Assembly (NCBI GenBank): GCA_964646205.1
Contig: CAZYAZ010000003.1
Coordinates: 75,028 to 139,027 of the forward strand
Direction: 5' to 3'
Source: UBA8437 sp964646205
GTDB lineage: Bacteria; Planctomycetota; Planctomycetia; Planctomycetales; Planctomycetaceae
DNA length: 64,000 nt
In this document: positions 16,015-28,106 of the stretch, piece after piece
Numbering within the stretch: the first letter of the stretch is position 1
Layout: each line of letters opens with the position of its first letter
The notes under the pieces: generated by a model
Seen by the model: the letters and a program-made list of their open reading frames with translations, nothing else
The model's database searches: none
Told to the model about the DNA's origin: nothing
Translations under genes and position numbers: made by a program

Positions 16015-16299
16015 TCAATCGGCCGACGGCAGCATTGAATCCAGTTCATCGTGCGGACGAGGAATCACCTGCACGCTGACAACTTCGCCGACCTTACTGG
16101 CGGCACTGGCTCCCGCATCAACGGCCGCTTTGACCGCTGCCACGTCACCGACGACAAAGCCGGTCACCAGACCACCACCCACCTGACGCCAGCCCTTCAT
16201 CTCGACGTTGGCCGCCTTGAGCATCGCGTCACAGGCTTCGACCAGGCCGATCAGGCCCCGGGTCTCGATCATTCCCAACGCTTCCATTTTTTTCGCCAT
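16015..16299 (-). CDS. BMC-H hexameric shell protein
   Basis: A 94-residue BMC-domain protein, probably a major facet protein. Core motifs are MEALGMIETRGLIGLVEACDAML, AANVEMKGWRQVGGG, VTGFVVGDVAAVKAAVDAGA and VQVIPRPHDEL, close to canonical CcmK/PduA-type sequence. GAGGAGAG lies eight bases before the ATG, the strongest ribosome-binding site in the operon, in keeping with high expression. It is paralogous to the next gene downstream. Confidence 0.95.
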   Translation of the reverse strand: MAKKMEALGMIETRGLIGLVEACDAMLKAANVEMKGWRQVGGGLVTGFVVGDVAAVKAAVDAGASAASKVGEVVSVQVIPRPHDELDSMLPSAD

Positions 16300-16334
16300 C
16301 GCTCATCTCTCCTCGTTCTTTCTCAGGGTGTCCT

Positions 16335-16357
16335 ACGAGCGGCAACACACCGCTCGT
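16335..16357 (-). promoter_or_regulatory. perfect hairpin in the leader of the first BMC-H gene
   Basis: ACGAGCGG (16335-16342) and CCGCTCGT (16350-16357) form an 8-bp perfect stem with a 7-base loop, 36 bases before the BMC-H start. The T-rich tract lies on the plus-strand side, so for the BMC transcript it is not a terminator. A role in mRNA processing or stability is plausible. Confidence 0.4.
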
Positions 16358-16433
16358 TTCTTTTGTTGTTCGGTTTTGTTGTCTCTCTCTGCGGGGCCAT
16401 TGACCCCGGTTCCGCAATTCCACTTCACTGGCA

Positions 16434-17159
16434 TCAATGACAGGCACACGACGTCGATTTCTGCAGCTCCACCAGGTCGGCGGACGCCAGGTTCACCGCG
16501 TTGCCCTCGTCCGTGTCGATATGAACCTCGAGGCGAATGTTCTCGTCGGCCCTCACCACCATGTCCTCGAGAACCGTCGTGCAACCCTGTGACTCGATAC
16601 GCAATTGCATCGACTCCCCCGCCTCGACCCCGTAATGGGCCAGATCCTGTGGCCCCATGTGGACATGCCGCATTGCCCGGATCAGCCCCGAGTCCAATTC
16701 CACCACCCCCCGCGGGCCGACCAGCAGACAACCGGGGGTGTCGTGATGATCGCCGCTGATTCGGACAGGTAGATCCAATCCCAGGAACACTCCGTCGGTA
16801 AACGACAACTCGACCTGCGTGGCACCACGGCAGGGCCCCAGTACACGGACACTGGGAAGCATACGGCGACGTGGCCCCACCACGGCCACTGTCTGATGGG
16901 CCGCGAAGTAACCCGCCTGGTACAGTTCCCGATCCACCTCCAACTGGGCACCCGGGCCGAAGAGCATCTCGAGGTGTTCCTGCGAGAGGTGCACGTGCCG
17001 GGCCGAAACGTTGACGACCAGGGGGTTGGGAGCAGGCGGGGCGGTTGCCGGGGCAGCCGCCTGTGGTGTCGCGACACTCCTGCGTCGAAGTGCCGCGCGG
17101 ACCATCTGCTCGATCTCGCTCCGCCCCAACGTGGACGCACTGGAGGTGATTGTGCTCAT
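16434..17159 (-). CDS. pduL: phosphotransacylase of the BMC type
   Basis: A 241-residue PduL, converting acyl-CoA to acyl-phosphate and recycling CoA inside the shell. The N-terminal amphipathic helix (RSEIEQMVRAALRRR, about 13-27) followed by an Ala/Pro linker is the encapsulation peptide. The catalytic part has the di-zinc ligands His55 and His57 (ARHVHL), His165 and His167 (MRHVHM) and His213 (EVHIDTDEGNA), in the order of the PduL double barrel. Length fits PduL with linker. Its start overlaps the stop of the deoR gene (ATGA), so the two are translationally coupled. It should act between the aldehyde dehydrogenase and the acetate kinase. Confidence 0.95.
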   Translation of the reverse strand: MSTITSSASTLGRSEIEQMVRAALRRRSVATPQAAAPATAPPAPNPLVVNVSARHVHLSQEHLEMLFGPGAQLEVDRELYQAGYFAAHQTVAVVGPRRRMLPSVRVLGPCRGATQVELSFTDGVFLGLDLPVRISGDHHDTPGCLLVGPRGVVELDSGLIRAMRHVHMGPQDLAHYGVEAGESMQLRIESQGCTTVLEDMVVRADENIRLEVHIDTDEGNAVNLASADLVELQKSTSCACH

Positions 17160-17965
17160 TGAATCGCCTCTGTCACTTCTGCCATCTCGGTCAACACTTC
17201 ATCGTCGGAGCCTGGCTCGACCACCGTCAGAGCCACACCCGCACTCTCGATCTTGTCCCGCCACTCGTGGCTGATCCCACCGTCAACGACCAGTTGGTCA
17301 ACGTCCTCCAGGGAGCACAGTCTCGCCAGGGCGGCGTGTCCCAGCTTTCCGCTGTCGGTGACAACAATCACTTCCTCGGCCGATGCCATCATGGCCCGCT
17401 CGGTCTCCACCAGCAGTGCGTTGCTGTTGAACAAACCCCGTTCGGTAATGCCGCCAACGCTCATGATCAGCCTCCGGGCATGAACCCGCCCCAACGCCTC
17501 AACCGCCAATGCCCCCAGCGCCACACCGGTCTTGGGATACACAAAGCCGCCAATCTGAATCAGTTCGATCTTCGGCTGGTTCAACAACACGTTGACGATC
17601 GGCAACGAGTTGGTGACCACCTGCAACGATTTGCCCTGCAATTGCCTGGCCACTTCCAAGGTCGTCGTCCCACCGTCCAACAACACGGTCTCACCCGATT
17701 CGATCATCTCGACCACCGTCCGAGCCACCAGTTGCTTCTGAGGTCGGGCCCTGTGCCGACGGTCATCAAAATCCGTCAACGATTCACCGACGTATGCGGC
17801 ACCTCCACGAGTTCTACGAATCTGTCCACTTCTATCAAGATTTTCCAAATCCCGCCTGATCGTGGATTCACTGACCCCGACTTCGGACACCAGGTCCTGC
17901 AAGGCCGAAAATCCCTTCATTTCGACTATTTCAAGAATGCGACTCCGCCGCTGATCAACCAACAT
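17156..17965 (-). CDS. DeoR-family transcriptional regulator of the BMC operon
   Basis: A 269-residue DeoR/GlpR-type regulator, first gene of the BMC operon. The N-terminal winged helix-turn-helix (about residues 6-56) contains LVSEVGVSESTIRRDLENL, the family signature. The C-terminal sugar-phosphate sensor domain begins near residue 75 with VLLDGGTTTLEVARQL, the phosphate-binding loop, and ends with LVVDGGIS. It probably represses the operon and is released by a sugar phosphate, as known for the family. It overlaps pduL by four bases. A promoter-like sequence and repeated TTTC elements lie just upstream (18003-18064), consistent with autoregulation. Confidence 0.93.
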   Translation of the reverse strand: MLVDQRRSRILEIVEMKGFSALQDLVSEVGVSESTIRRDLENLDRSGQIRRTRGGAAYVGESLTDFDDRRHRARPQKQLVARTVVEMIESGETVLLDGGTTTLEVARQLQGKSLQVVTNSLPIVNVLLNQPKIELIQIGGFVYPKTGVALGALAVEALGRVHARRLIMSVGGITERGLFNSNALLVETERAMMASAEEVIVVTDSGKLGHAALARLCSLEDVDQLVVDGGISHEWRDKIESAGVALTVVEPGSDDEVLTEMAEVTEAIQ

Positions 17966-18002
17966 CGTTTGATTCGCCTCACACAGATGACTGCTTATTA
18001 CC

Positions 18003-18032
18003 TATATTCACAACACTTCCGGTCAGAAACAA
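18003..18032 (-). promoter_or_regulatory. candidate promoter of the BMC operon
   Basis: On the minus strand TTGTTT (18032-18027) and AATATA (18008-18003) are separated by 18 bases, just upstream of the deoR start at 17965. The whole leader is AT-rich compared with its surroundings. Confidence 0.4.
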
Positions 18033-18036
18033 ACAG

Positions 18037-18064
18037 TTTCTTTCATTTTCCGTCATTTATTTTC
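18037..18064 (-). promoter_or_regulatory. candidate DeoR operator, repeated TTTC elements
   Basis: Four copies of TTTC occur at 18037, 18041, 18047 and 18061 (plus strand), and a GAAAC-GTTTC inverted repeat lies at 18026-18040. Directly repeated TTTC-like words are known in operators of DeoR-family sugar regulators such as AgaR. The location immediately upstream of the promoter candidate suits a repressor site. Confidence 0.4.
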
Positions 18065-18132
18065 GGGTGAACGGTCGCCTGGAGTGGTCCGAACAAGGCG
18101 AAAAGCAGGGGCCTGGCCAGTGGCCAACCCGT

Positions 18133-18774
18133 TCAGTCGGTCGTCAGTCGACCGTCAGACAACCGCAGGCCGCCCCGGGCGAGCAATCGGATCGCCTCGG
18201 GATAGGCTTCACATTCTGCCGCAAAGACGCGGGCGGCAAGATCGTCGGCCGTGTCACCGTTCTCGACTGGCACGACTCTCTGGATCAGGATCGGGCCGTG
18301 GTCGTACTGGTTGTCCACCAGGTGCACGGTGCATCCACTCACCCGCACACCACGTTCGATGGCGGCCTTATGAACATGGTGCCCGTAGAAGCCTCGGCCA
18401 CAAAAAGCCGGAATCAGCGACGGATGAATGTTGACCACCCGAAGCTGAAAATCATCAGGAACCACCACCAGTGACAGGAACCCAGCCAGCACGACCAGGT
18501 CGGCCTTCGCGTCACGGCAGACAGCAAACGCCGCTTCGCTCCATTCGGTCGCGGACTCGAAATCCCGTCTCACCAGCAATGACGTGGGCAACCCCGCTTC
18601 AGCCGCGCGATCGATCCCGGCCACTCCGTCGCGGTCAGAGACCACCGTGGCGATCTCCGCCTCCAGTTCACCGCGACCGATCAACTCGACCAGGTTGACC
18701 AGCGTCCGACCGCCTCCAGACAAAAACACTGCCAGTCGGATTGGACGATCAAATGGTCCAGGCAACATCTGCAC
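18133..18774 (-). CDS. purN: phosphoribosylglycinamide formyltransferase
   Basis: A 213-residue PurN, transferring a formyl group from 10-formyltetrahydrofolate to GAR in purine synthesis. Visible motifs are the GAR-binding loop FLSGGGRTLVNL (canonical SGxGSNL region), AGFLSLV, the catalytic Asn/His in VVNIHPSLIPAF and the downstream catalytic Asp in VDNQYDHGPI. Length is normal (about 200-215). Met3 is an alternative start. It is separate from purF, so purine genes are scattered. It follows the membrane-protein gene at 18777 by two bases on the same strand. Confidence 0.92.
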   Translation of the reverse strand: MQMLPGPFDRPIRLAVFLSGGGRTLVNLVELIGRGELEAEIATVVSDRDGVAGIDRAAEAGLPTSLLVRRDFESATEWSEAAFAVCRDAKADLVVLAGFLSLVVVPDDFQLRVVNIHPSLIPAFCGRGFYGHHVHKAAIERGVRVSGCTVHLVDNQYDHGPILIQRVVPVENGDTADDLAARVFAAECEAYPEAIRLLARGGLRLSDGRLTTD

Positions 18775-18776
18775 CT

Positions 18777-19700
18777 CTAATTCTCCTCGAGCGGCCCGGC
18801 AATGTCATGCCCCGCTGCTCCACCATCCTCGTCACTGCCGGCCGTCCCGTCTATCCAGTCGAGTGTTTCCGGCGCGACCGAGGCCATTCGTTCCCTGCCG
18901 CGGCGGTCCTCGTACCGGTTTCTCCAGACAAACCACACGATTGGCACACCGAAAACCCCCAGCCCAATCGCCAGCATCAGCGGCAAGGACCAATTCCACC
19001 CCGCCGGCCGAGGTGGCGTCCAGTTCAACTGTCCGCCGAGAACAAGGGGAGCAAACCGGTACGCATCGGCAGCCGGGTACCCATACATCTTGAAGAAATA
19101 GCCGCTTCCCGAGACACCATTGACCACCACCGGCCGGCCAGTCGCCTTGAGCCGCGCGACCTCCTCCAGCAGTTCACCGGGCACCGACGTCATGATCAAC
19201 ACGACGGGATGCTGCTGGCCATCGGCCGTGAACAGCCACACCTCGTACAGCACCTCGATGCCGAAATCATTCTCACCGGCCGGCATTTCGACCACTCTTC
19301 TCACATGTCCACGCAGCGTCACCGGCTGACCGAGGTAGACCTGGGGATTCTCGACGTTGTTGTACAGGTCCACGAAGACGGGAAATTCCTCCACCGGTTG
19401 TCGCCGGACCACCGGGTTCACCGACTGCTGGCGTCGTGACAACAGGAATCGCGTTGCCGCCGCCTGCAATGCTTCGGGCGCGACCCTGCGGGCATGATCC
19501 AGCACGTGGTAGTACGCGTCCGACTCCGACGCCCTGATCCCCCGGGAGATCAGGCTGCCACCGGGCACAAGGACCGGTCGAAACACCTCCGGATCAATCT
19601 CCACCGCCGGGGTTTCCATTTGGGACACCATCGCGACCAGATTCCCCGAACACGCGGCGAGGCCGGCGAATCCCACGGCGACGAACAGGAAACGAAACAT
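18777..19700 (-). CDS. conserved membrane protein of unknown function
   Basis: A 307-residue protein with an N-terminal hydrophobic segment (about residues 2-25, signal peptide or anchor), a large extracytoplasmic part and one C-terminal transmembrane helix (about 238-260) followed by a charged, acidic tail. The middle contains a small beta-rich stretch, VYLGQPVTLRGHVRRVVEM and VLIMTSVPGEL, reminiscent of an OB-like domain. I do not recognise the family. It is two bases upstream of purN on the same strand, so co-transcription is likely, without implying a purine role. Confidence 0.7.
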   Translation of the reverse strand: MFRFLFVAVGFAGLAACSGNLVAMVSQMETPAVEIDPEVFRPVLVPGGSLISRGIRASESDAYYHVLDHARRVAPEALQAAATRFLLSRRQQSVNPVVRRQPVEEFPVFVDLYNNVENPQVYLGQPVTLRGHVRRVVEMPAGENDFGIEVLYEVWLFTADGQQHPVVLIMTSVPGELLEEVARLKATGRPVVVNGVSGSGYFFKMYGYPAADAYRFAPLVLGGQLNWTPPRPAGWNWSLPLMLAIGLGVFGVPIVWFVWRNRYEDRRGRERMASVAPETLDWIDGTAGSDEDGGAAGHDIAGPLEEN

Positions 19701-19885
19701 GATGGAAAACGCTTGTGACCAGTTGGATCCGAACGAGCGATCGACGCGAGCATACTAGCCGCCACCGCCCCACCCGACAACGTGCCACAGAAAGGTCTCG
19801 ACCTTGATCGGCCCCTTGTGCTATTTTCCTCGCCCACGTGTGGCGATCGAGACACGTCATTCGAGTGGTTCCAGGGACGAGCGGC

Positions 19886-19892
19886 AAGGAGG
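19886..19892 (+). promoter_or_regulatory. ribosome-binding site that sets a GTG start for rimI
   Basis: AAGGAGG ends five bases before the GTG at 19898. No comparable site precedes the in-frame start at 19838, so the GTG is preferred. Confidence 0.75.
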
Positions 19893-19897
19893 CCGTC

Positions 19898-20476
19898 GTG
19901 AGTTGGGGACATTCGTCCAATCCGTCATCAGAACAGCCGTCCGACCAGCCCGACCCGGCCGGTGGGCTCAGGGTCCAGATCCGCTGGTTGATTCGACGCG
20001 ACATGCCCGAGGTGCTGGCAATCGAGCAATCGAGTTTCCAGCAACCCTGGTCGGAAGAGGACTTCCTCTCGCACCTTCGACAACGCAATTGCATTGGCAT
20101 GGTCGCCGAGTTCAACCAGCAGATCGTGGGATTCATGATCTACGAACTGCACAAGGCCCGTCTCCAGTTGCTCAACTTCGCCACCAGTGGCGAATTCAGA
20201 CGACTGGGAGTTGGCCTGCAAATGGTCAACAAACTCGTCGACAAGCTCTCCCAGCAACGTCGACAGGAGATCATCCTGGAGGTCCGTGAATCGAATCTCG
20301 AGGCCCAGCTCTTCTTCAAATCCCAGGAATTCCAGGCCGTCCGGGTGATGCGGGCTCACTACGACGACACGACCGAAGATGCCTACGTGATGCGATTTCG
20401 GCTTTTCGAAACTGCATCCGACACCCTCTCCTTTCAGCCGCACAACCGTATCGCCTTCTACGACGACGCGGCATAG
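19898..20476 (+). CDS. rimI: ribosomal protein S18 alanine N-acetyltransferase-like GNAT enzyme
   Basis: A 192-residue GNAT acetyltransferase of the RimI group, using acetyl-CoA to acetylate N-termini. The fold runs from VQIRWLIRRDMPEVLAIEQ through FQQPWSEEDFLSHL, the acetyl-CoA loop FRRLGVGLQMVNKLV (R/QxxGxG/A pattern) and LEVRESNLEAQLFFKSQEF. These motifs (SFxxPWSEEDF, LEVRxSNxxA) are characteristic of RimI. The start is a GTG at 19898 with a near-perfect AAGGAGG; the first 27 residues are a low-complexity extension not found in typical RimI (about 150 residues). The C-terminus is also about 20 residues longer than usual. Target protein not proven. Confidence 0.85.
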   Translation: MSWGHSSNPSSEQPSDQPDPAGGLRVQIRWLIRRDMPEVLAIEQSSFQQPWSEEDFLSHLRQRNCIGMVAEFNQQIVGFMIYELHKARLQLLNFATSGEFRRLGVGLQMVNKLVDKLSQQRRQEIILEVRESNLEAQLFFKSQEFQAVRVMRAHYDDTTEDAYVMRFRLFETASDTLSFQPHNRIAFYDDAA

Positions 20477-20601
20477 GGTTCGCCCAACGCCTCCATTTTT
20501 CGGAGTTCGCGAGACAACCCGTGGCGTCGGTGGACCGTTCTTGTTCCGGGGAATTTGACCACGGACTGGCACGATGCGGCCCAGCGGGTATCCTCCTCGG
20601 G

Positions 20602-23481
20602 ATGAATCTCGCCACCGGTCGTGACACGATCGTGCTCGAGGGGGTCCGGGTCCACAACCTGCAGGACCTCTCGCTAGAAATCCCGCTGCATCAACTGGTC
20701 GTCATCACCGGCATCAGTGGAAGCGGCAAGAGTAGCCTTGCCTTCGAGACATTGGCCGTCGAAGGACAACGCCGTTATATCGAAACACTCTCACCCTCGG
20801 CCCGAGGACTTCTCGATCGGCTCGACCGGCCCGATGCCGACCGGATCGAATCGGTCCCACCCACGATCGCCATCCGCCAGGGCACGCACCGTGCTGGTGC
20901 ACGAGAAACGGTGGGGACGGCCACCGAGATTCACGACCAGCTCACACTTCTGTACGCCCACACCGGAATCATCGTCTGCCCCGACTGCACCACCACGGTT
21001 GAATCGTCAACCAGCGAGTCGATCGCCTCGACACTGGAGAACTGCGCCGAGGGACTGAGGTTCCAGGTGGTGTTCGAGGTGTCCGATTACGAACCCGATA
21101 TCAAGCAGCAACGCGAGAGGCTCAGCGAGGATGGATTCCGCCGCCTGGCCGTCTCCGACGGCAACACCAGATCCCGCACACAGGTCGATCTGGACCAGGC
21201 CGAAGAACACGATCTGGATTCCGCCTGGGTGATTCTCGACCGACTCGTCACCGGCGGTACGGACCGCAGCCGAATCGAGGAGAGCATCGAACAGGCAATC
21301 AGTTGCGGAGAGGGCCGCTGCCTGATCCTCATCGACGGTGCACACGACGATTCACAACACGTCACGCTCGATGGATCGACCTGGTCGGTCACGCCCTGGT
21401 CGACCGGAACCACCTGCAACACTTGTCGACGACGATTCGCGAGGCCCGAACCTCGCCTGTTCAGTTTTCACAGTCCACTGGGAGCCTGTCCCGGTTGCCG
21501 TGGATTCGGCAGTGTCCCGGTCATCTCGTTCACAAAGCTCGTCCCGGATCCCCGACTCAGCCTCCGCGAGGGAGCCATCGCTGCCTGGACCACGCCGGCG
21601 TACTCACACGAACTCGACGAGTTGATCGACCTGGCTCCCGACTACGGCATCCCCCTGGATGTCCCATTTGAGGAGTTGTCACCCGTCCACCTGGAACTGA
21701 TCACCCACGGAGTTCCTGAACGCGATTTTGGCGGACTCGATGGGTTCTTCGACTGGCTGGAACGCCACCGCTACAAACTCTCGGTTCGAGTTTTCCTCAA
21801 TCGCTGGCGGGCTTACGACACCTGCGGACACTGTGGTGGTGGCCGCCTGCAACCCGATGCGCTCGCAGTGCATCTGCCAGCTGCCCTGGACCAACAGGAG
21901 CGAACCATCGATCAACTGGTCGCACTGCCGGTCGCCGAATTGAGGAACGTGATCTCGGAGTGCCAGAAGCACTCTGAGAATCTGGAACGGGACTTGAAAC
22001 ATACCGTCCTGGCCCCGCTGGCCACACGTCTCGACTGCCTTCACAGGGTCGGACTGGATTACCTCACCCTGGATCGTCCGCTTCGCACACTCTCCAACGG
22101 CGAGGCCCGACGTGTTCTCCTGACACAAGCACTCGGGTCGAGCCTCGTCAACACGCTCTACGTTCTCGACGAACCGACCGCCGGCCTGCACGCCACCGAC
22201 GTCGCCCGGCTCGTGGAAGTGATCGGTGAACTCGTCGATCGTGGCAACAGTGTGGTGATGGTCGAACACGACACTTCGGTGATCGAGGCGGCCGATCAAA
22301 TCATCGACATCGGACCCGCGGCCGGTCGTCACGGTGGCCGCCTGCTCTTCCAGGGCCCTCCGACCGAGCTGGCAACCTGCAACGATTCGGTGACCGGTGC
22401 CTATTTCAGCCAACGGCTCCCCGACCAGGCTCCCGAAGATGGGTCCGCGGCCCGACCTGCTGCCGGCACGATCCAACTCACCGGGGCCACCCGGCACAAC
22501 CTCGATCACCTCGACGTCAGTTTCCCACTCGGCCAACTGGTCGTCGTGGCCGGTGTCAGTGGAAGTGGCAAGAGCAGCCTGGTCCAGGAAACGCTCTATC
22601 CGACGCTTTGCCAGGCACTCGATCAGCCACTGCCAGCAGAACTGACCCACGACGATTGTCTCGCCGCGATCACGGGATTCGAGTCGCTCGAGCAGGTGAC
22701 CCTGGTCGATGCCTCGCCGATCGGTCGTTCCGCCCGATCCATTCCCGCAACCTACCTGAAAGCATTTGACGATATCCGCCGGCTGTTCGCAGCGACCGCC
22801 GAATCCAAACAGCGGGGCTACACGGCCCGCCAGTTCAGTTTCAATTCCACCGGAGGTGGACGGTGCGAGATGTGCGGGGGCAGTGGCGACATCGAGGTCG
22901 ACATGCAATTTTTGGCCGACATTCACACGACCTGTCCGGAATGCTCCGGCCGCCGGTTCGGTCGCGAGGTGCTCGAGATCACTCACCGGAACCGTTCAAT
23001 CGCCGACGTGCTGGACATGACCGTCGAGGAGGCATTTGGATTCTTTCGGGGTGAACACAAGATCCGGCGACGTCTGCAGCCGTTGCGGGACGTCGGTCTC
23101 GACTACCTTCCACTCGGACAACCCACGACGACGCTCTCGGGTGGCGAATCTCAACGACTGAAACTGGCTTCGTTTCTCTCGACCAAGGCCACTCGCCGTA
23201 CGTTGTTCCTGCTCGATGAACCCACCGCCGGCCTGCATCCGGCCGACGTCGAGCAGTTGCTGAGTTGCCTGGACACCCTGCTGGCGGTCGGACACTCCGT
23301 GGTGGTCATCGAACACCACCTCGGGCTGATCGCTCGGGCCGACCACGTGATCGAACTGGGACCCGGTGGCGGTCCTCGGGGTGGCCAACTGGTTGCCACC
23401 GGATCTCCTCGAGACATCCTCTCGTGTGCCGAATCGGTGACGGGTCGCCACCTCTCGTGCTACAATCAGCCTCCCCGCTGA
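20602..23481 (+). CDS. UvrA paralogue (excinuclease ABC subunit A-like ATPase)
   Basis: A 959-residue UvrA-family protein with two ABC ATPase modules and zinc-binding modules. Walker A motifs are GISGSGKS (37-44) and GVSGSGKS (about 651-658). Zinc cysteines appear in CPDC, CNTC, CPGC, CGHC and in CEMCGGSG plus CPEC. The second signature LSGGESQR (845-852) is normal, but the first is LSNGEARR (about 497-504), deviating from the LSGGE of housekeeping UvrA. The protein probably binds DNA damage or acts in resistance; UvrB is not nearby. It may be a second UvrA copy (UvrA2-like). The ATG at 20602 is chosen because the recognisable fold begins within ten residues; upstream in-frame codons look non-coding. 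Confidence 0.85.
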   Translation: MNLATGRDTIVLEGVRVHNLQDLSLEIPLHQLVVITGISGSGKSSLAFETLAVEGQRRYIETLSPSARGLLDRLDRPDADRIESVPPTIAIRQGTHRAGARETVGTATEIHDQLTLLYAHTGIIVCPDCTTTVESSTSESIASTLENCAEGLRFQVVFEVSDYEPDIKQQRERLSEDGFRRLAVSDGNTRSRTQVDLDQAEEHDLDSAWVILDRLVTGGTDRSRIEESIEQAISCGEGRCLILIDGAHDDSQHVTLDGSTWSVTPWSTGTTCNTCRRRFARPEPRLFSFHSPLGACPGCRGFGSVPVISFTKLVPDPRLSLREGAIAAWTTPAYSHELDELIDLAPDYGIPLDVPFEELSPVHLELITHGVPERDFGGLDGFFDWLERHRYKLSVRVFLNRWRAYDTCGHCGGGRLQPDALAVHLPAALDQQERTIDQLVALPVAELRNVISECQKHSENLERDLKHTVLAPLATRLDCLHRVGLDYLTLDRPLRTLSNGEARRVLLTQALGSSLVNTLYVLDEPTAGLHATDVARLVEVIGELVDRGNSVVMVEHDTSVIEAADQIIDIGPAAGRHGGRLLFQGPPTELATCNDSVTGAYFSQRLPDQAPEDGSAARPAAGTIQLTGATRHNLDHLDVSFPLGQLVVVAGVSGSGKSSLVQETLYPTLCQALDQPLPAELTHDDCLAAITGFESLEQVTLVDASPIGRSARSIPATYLKAFDDIRRLFAATAESKQRGYTARQFSFNSTGGGRCEMCGGSGDIEVDMQFLADIHTTCPECSGRRFGREVLEITHRNRSIADVLDMTVEEAFGFFRGEHKIRRRLQPLRDVGLDYLPLGQPTTTLSGGESQRLKLASFLSTKATRRTLFLLDEPTAGLHPADVEQLLSCLDTLLAVGHSVVVIEHHLGLIARADHVIELGPGGGPRGGQLVATGSPRDILSCAESVTGRHLSCYNQPPR

Positions 23482-23539
23482 GCAGCGGCAGGTCACCAGG
23501 CCGGTCCGCCCCCGTGGTGGGGACGTTAAAGGAGTAACG

Positions 23540-27046
<3,507 letters not shown>

Positions 27047-27057
27047 AAGGCCCCAAC

Positions 27058-28074
27058 GTGACTGATTCCCCGTCGCACTGGAACCAACTCGCTGACAGTG
27101 TCCTCCAGGGACATCGATTGACGCCTGAAGAAGGGCTGTCGATCCTTGAGGCCGACGACGCCTCGCTGCCAGGACTTCTCGCCGCTGCATTCCAGGTGCG
27201 CCAGGAACATTTTGGAATGGACGTCCAACTGTATTACCTGGAAAACGCCAAAAGCGGGCTCTGCCCGGAAGATTGCGGCTACTGCTCACAATCGGCGGTG
27301 GCCGACACCCCCATCGAGCGGTACCGGTTGAAAAGTCCCGAGCAACTGATGGCAGGAGCCAGACAGGCAGCCGACAATCAGGCGAGGACCTACTGCATTG
27401 TCGCCAGTGGCCGAGGCCCCAGTGACGCTGATGTCGATGGAGTTGTCCAGGCCGTCGAACAAATCAAACAGGATTCCGGCCTGCACATCTGCTGCTGCCT
27501 GGGACTACTCACTCCCGAGCAGGCTGGACGACTGAAACAGGCGGGCGTCGACCGCATCAATCACAACCTCAACACCAGCCGGGGTTTTTACGACCAGATT
27601 TGTTCCACTCACACCTACCAGGAACGAATCGATACGCTGACGGCGTGCCGTGACCAGGGACTGGAACTCTGTTGCGGGCTGATCGTCGGCATGGGAGAAA
27701 CTCACCAGGACGTGGTGGCCGTCTGCGGTGAATTGCAGGAACTGGGAGTCGAATCGATCCCGGTCAACTTTCTCAACCCGATCGACGGCACACCGCTGGA
27801 GGGCACCGATCACCTTGACCCCCGATTCTGTCTCAAGGTGCTCGTCCTGTTTCGGCTGGCTCATCCCACAACCGAGATTCGTATCGCGGGTGGACGGGAG
27901 GTCAACCTGAGAAGCTTGCAACCGCTGGGACTGTACGCCGCCAACTCGCTATTCGTCAGCGATTACCTGACCACACCCGGGCAGCCGGCCAGCGAGGATC
28001 ACCGGATGATCGAGGACCTCGGCTTCCACGTCGTGAGTCACACCACGACACCGCCCGAGCCGGTCATCGGCTAA
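27058..28074 (+). CDS. bioB: biotin synthase
   Basis: A 338-residue radical-SAM enzyme inserting sulphur into dethiobiotin. The SAM cluster motif is CPEDCGYC with Cys69, Cys73 and Cys76. Later motifs include YCIVASGRGP, CCCLGLL, INHNLNTS, CCGLIVGMGET and NFLNPIDGTPLEG, all in the family order. The start is GTG at 27058 with GAAAGG upstream; it begins 11 bases after the dnaE stop. Other biotin genes are absent from the window. Length agrees with BioB (about 340). Confidence 0.95.
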   Translation: MTDSPSHWNQLADSVLQGHRLTPEEGLSILEADDASLPGLLAAAFQVRQEHFGMDVQLYYLENAKSGLCPEDCGYCSQSAVADTPIERYRLKSPEQLMAGARQAADNQARTYCIVASGRGPSDADVDGVVQAVEQIKQDSGLHICCCLGLLTPEQAGRLKQAGVDRINHNLNTSRGFYDQICSTHTYQERIDTLTACRDQGLELCCGLIVGMGETHQDVVAVCGELQELGVESIPVNFLNPIDGTPLEGTDHLDPRFCLKVLVLFRLAHPTTEIRIAGGREVNLRSLQPLGLYAANSLFVSDYLTTPGQPASEDHRMIEDLGFHVVSHTTTPPEPVIG

Positions 28075-28106
28075 CTGCCGCCTCGCGTTTCCACCACAGA
28101 CGAACG

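Noticed and set aside
21679..22986. 435-codon minus-strand frame inside the UvrA-like gene
   Set aside because: It is fully antisense to conserved ABC and zinc motifs and has no independent support.
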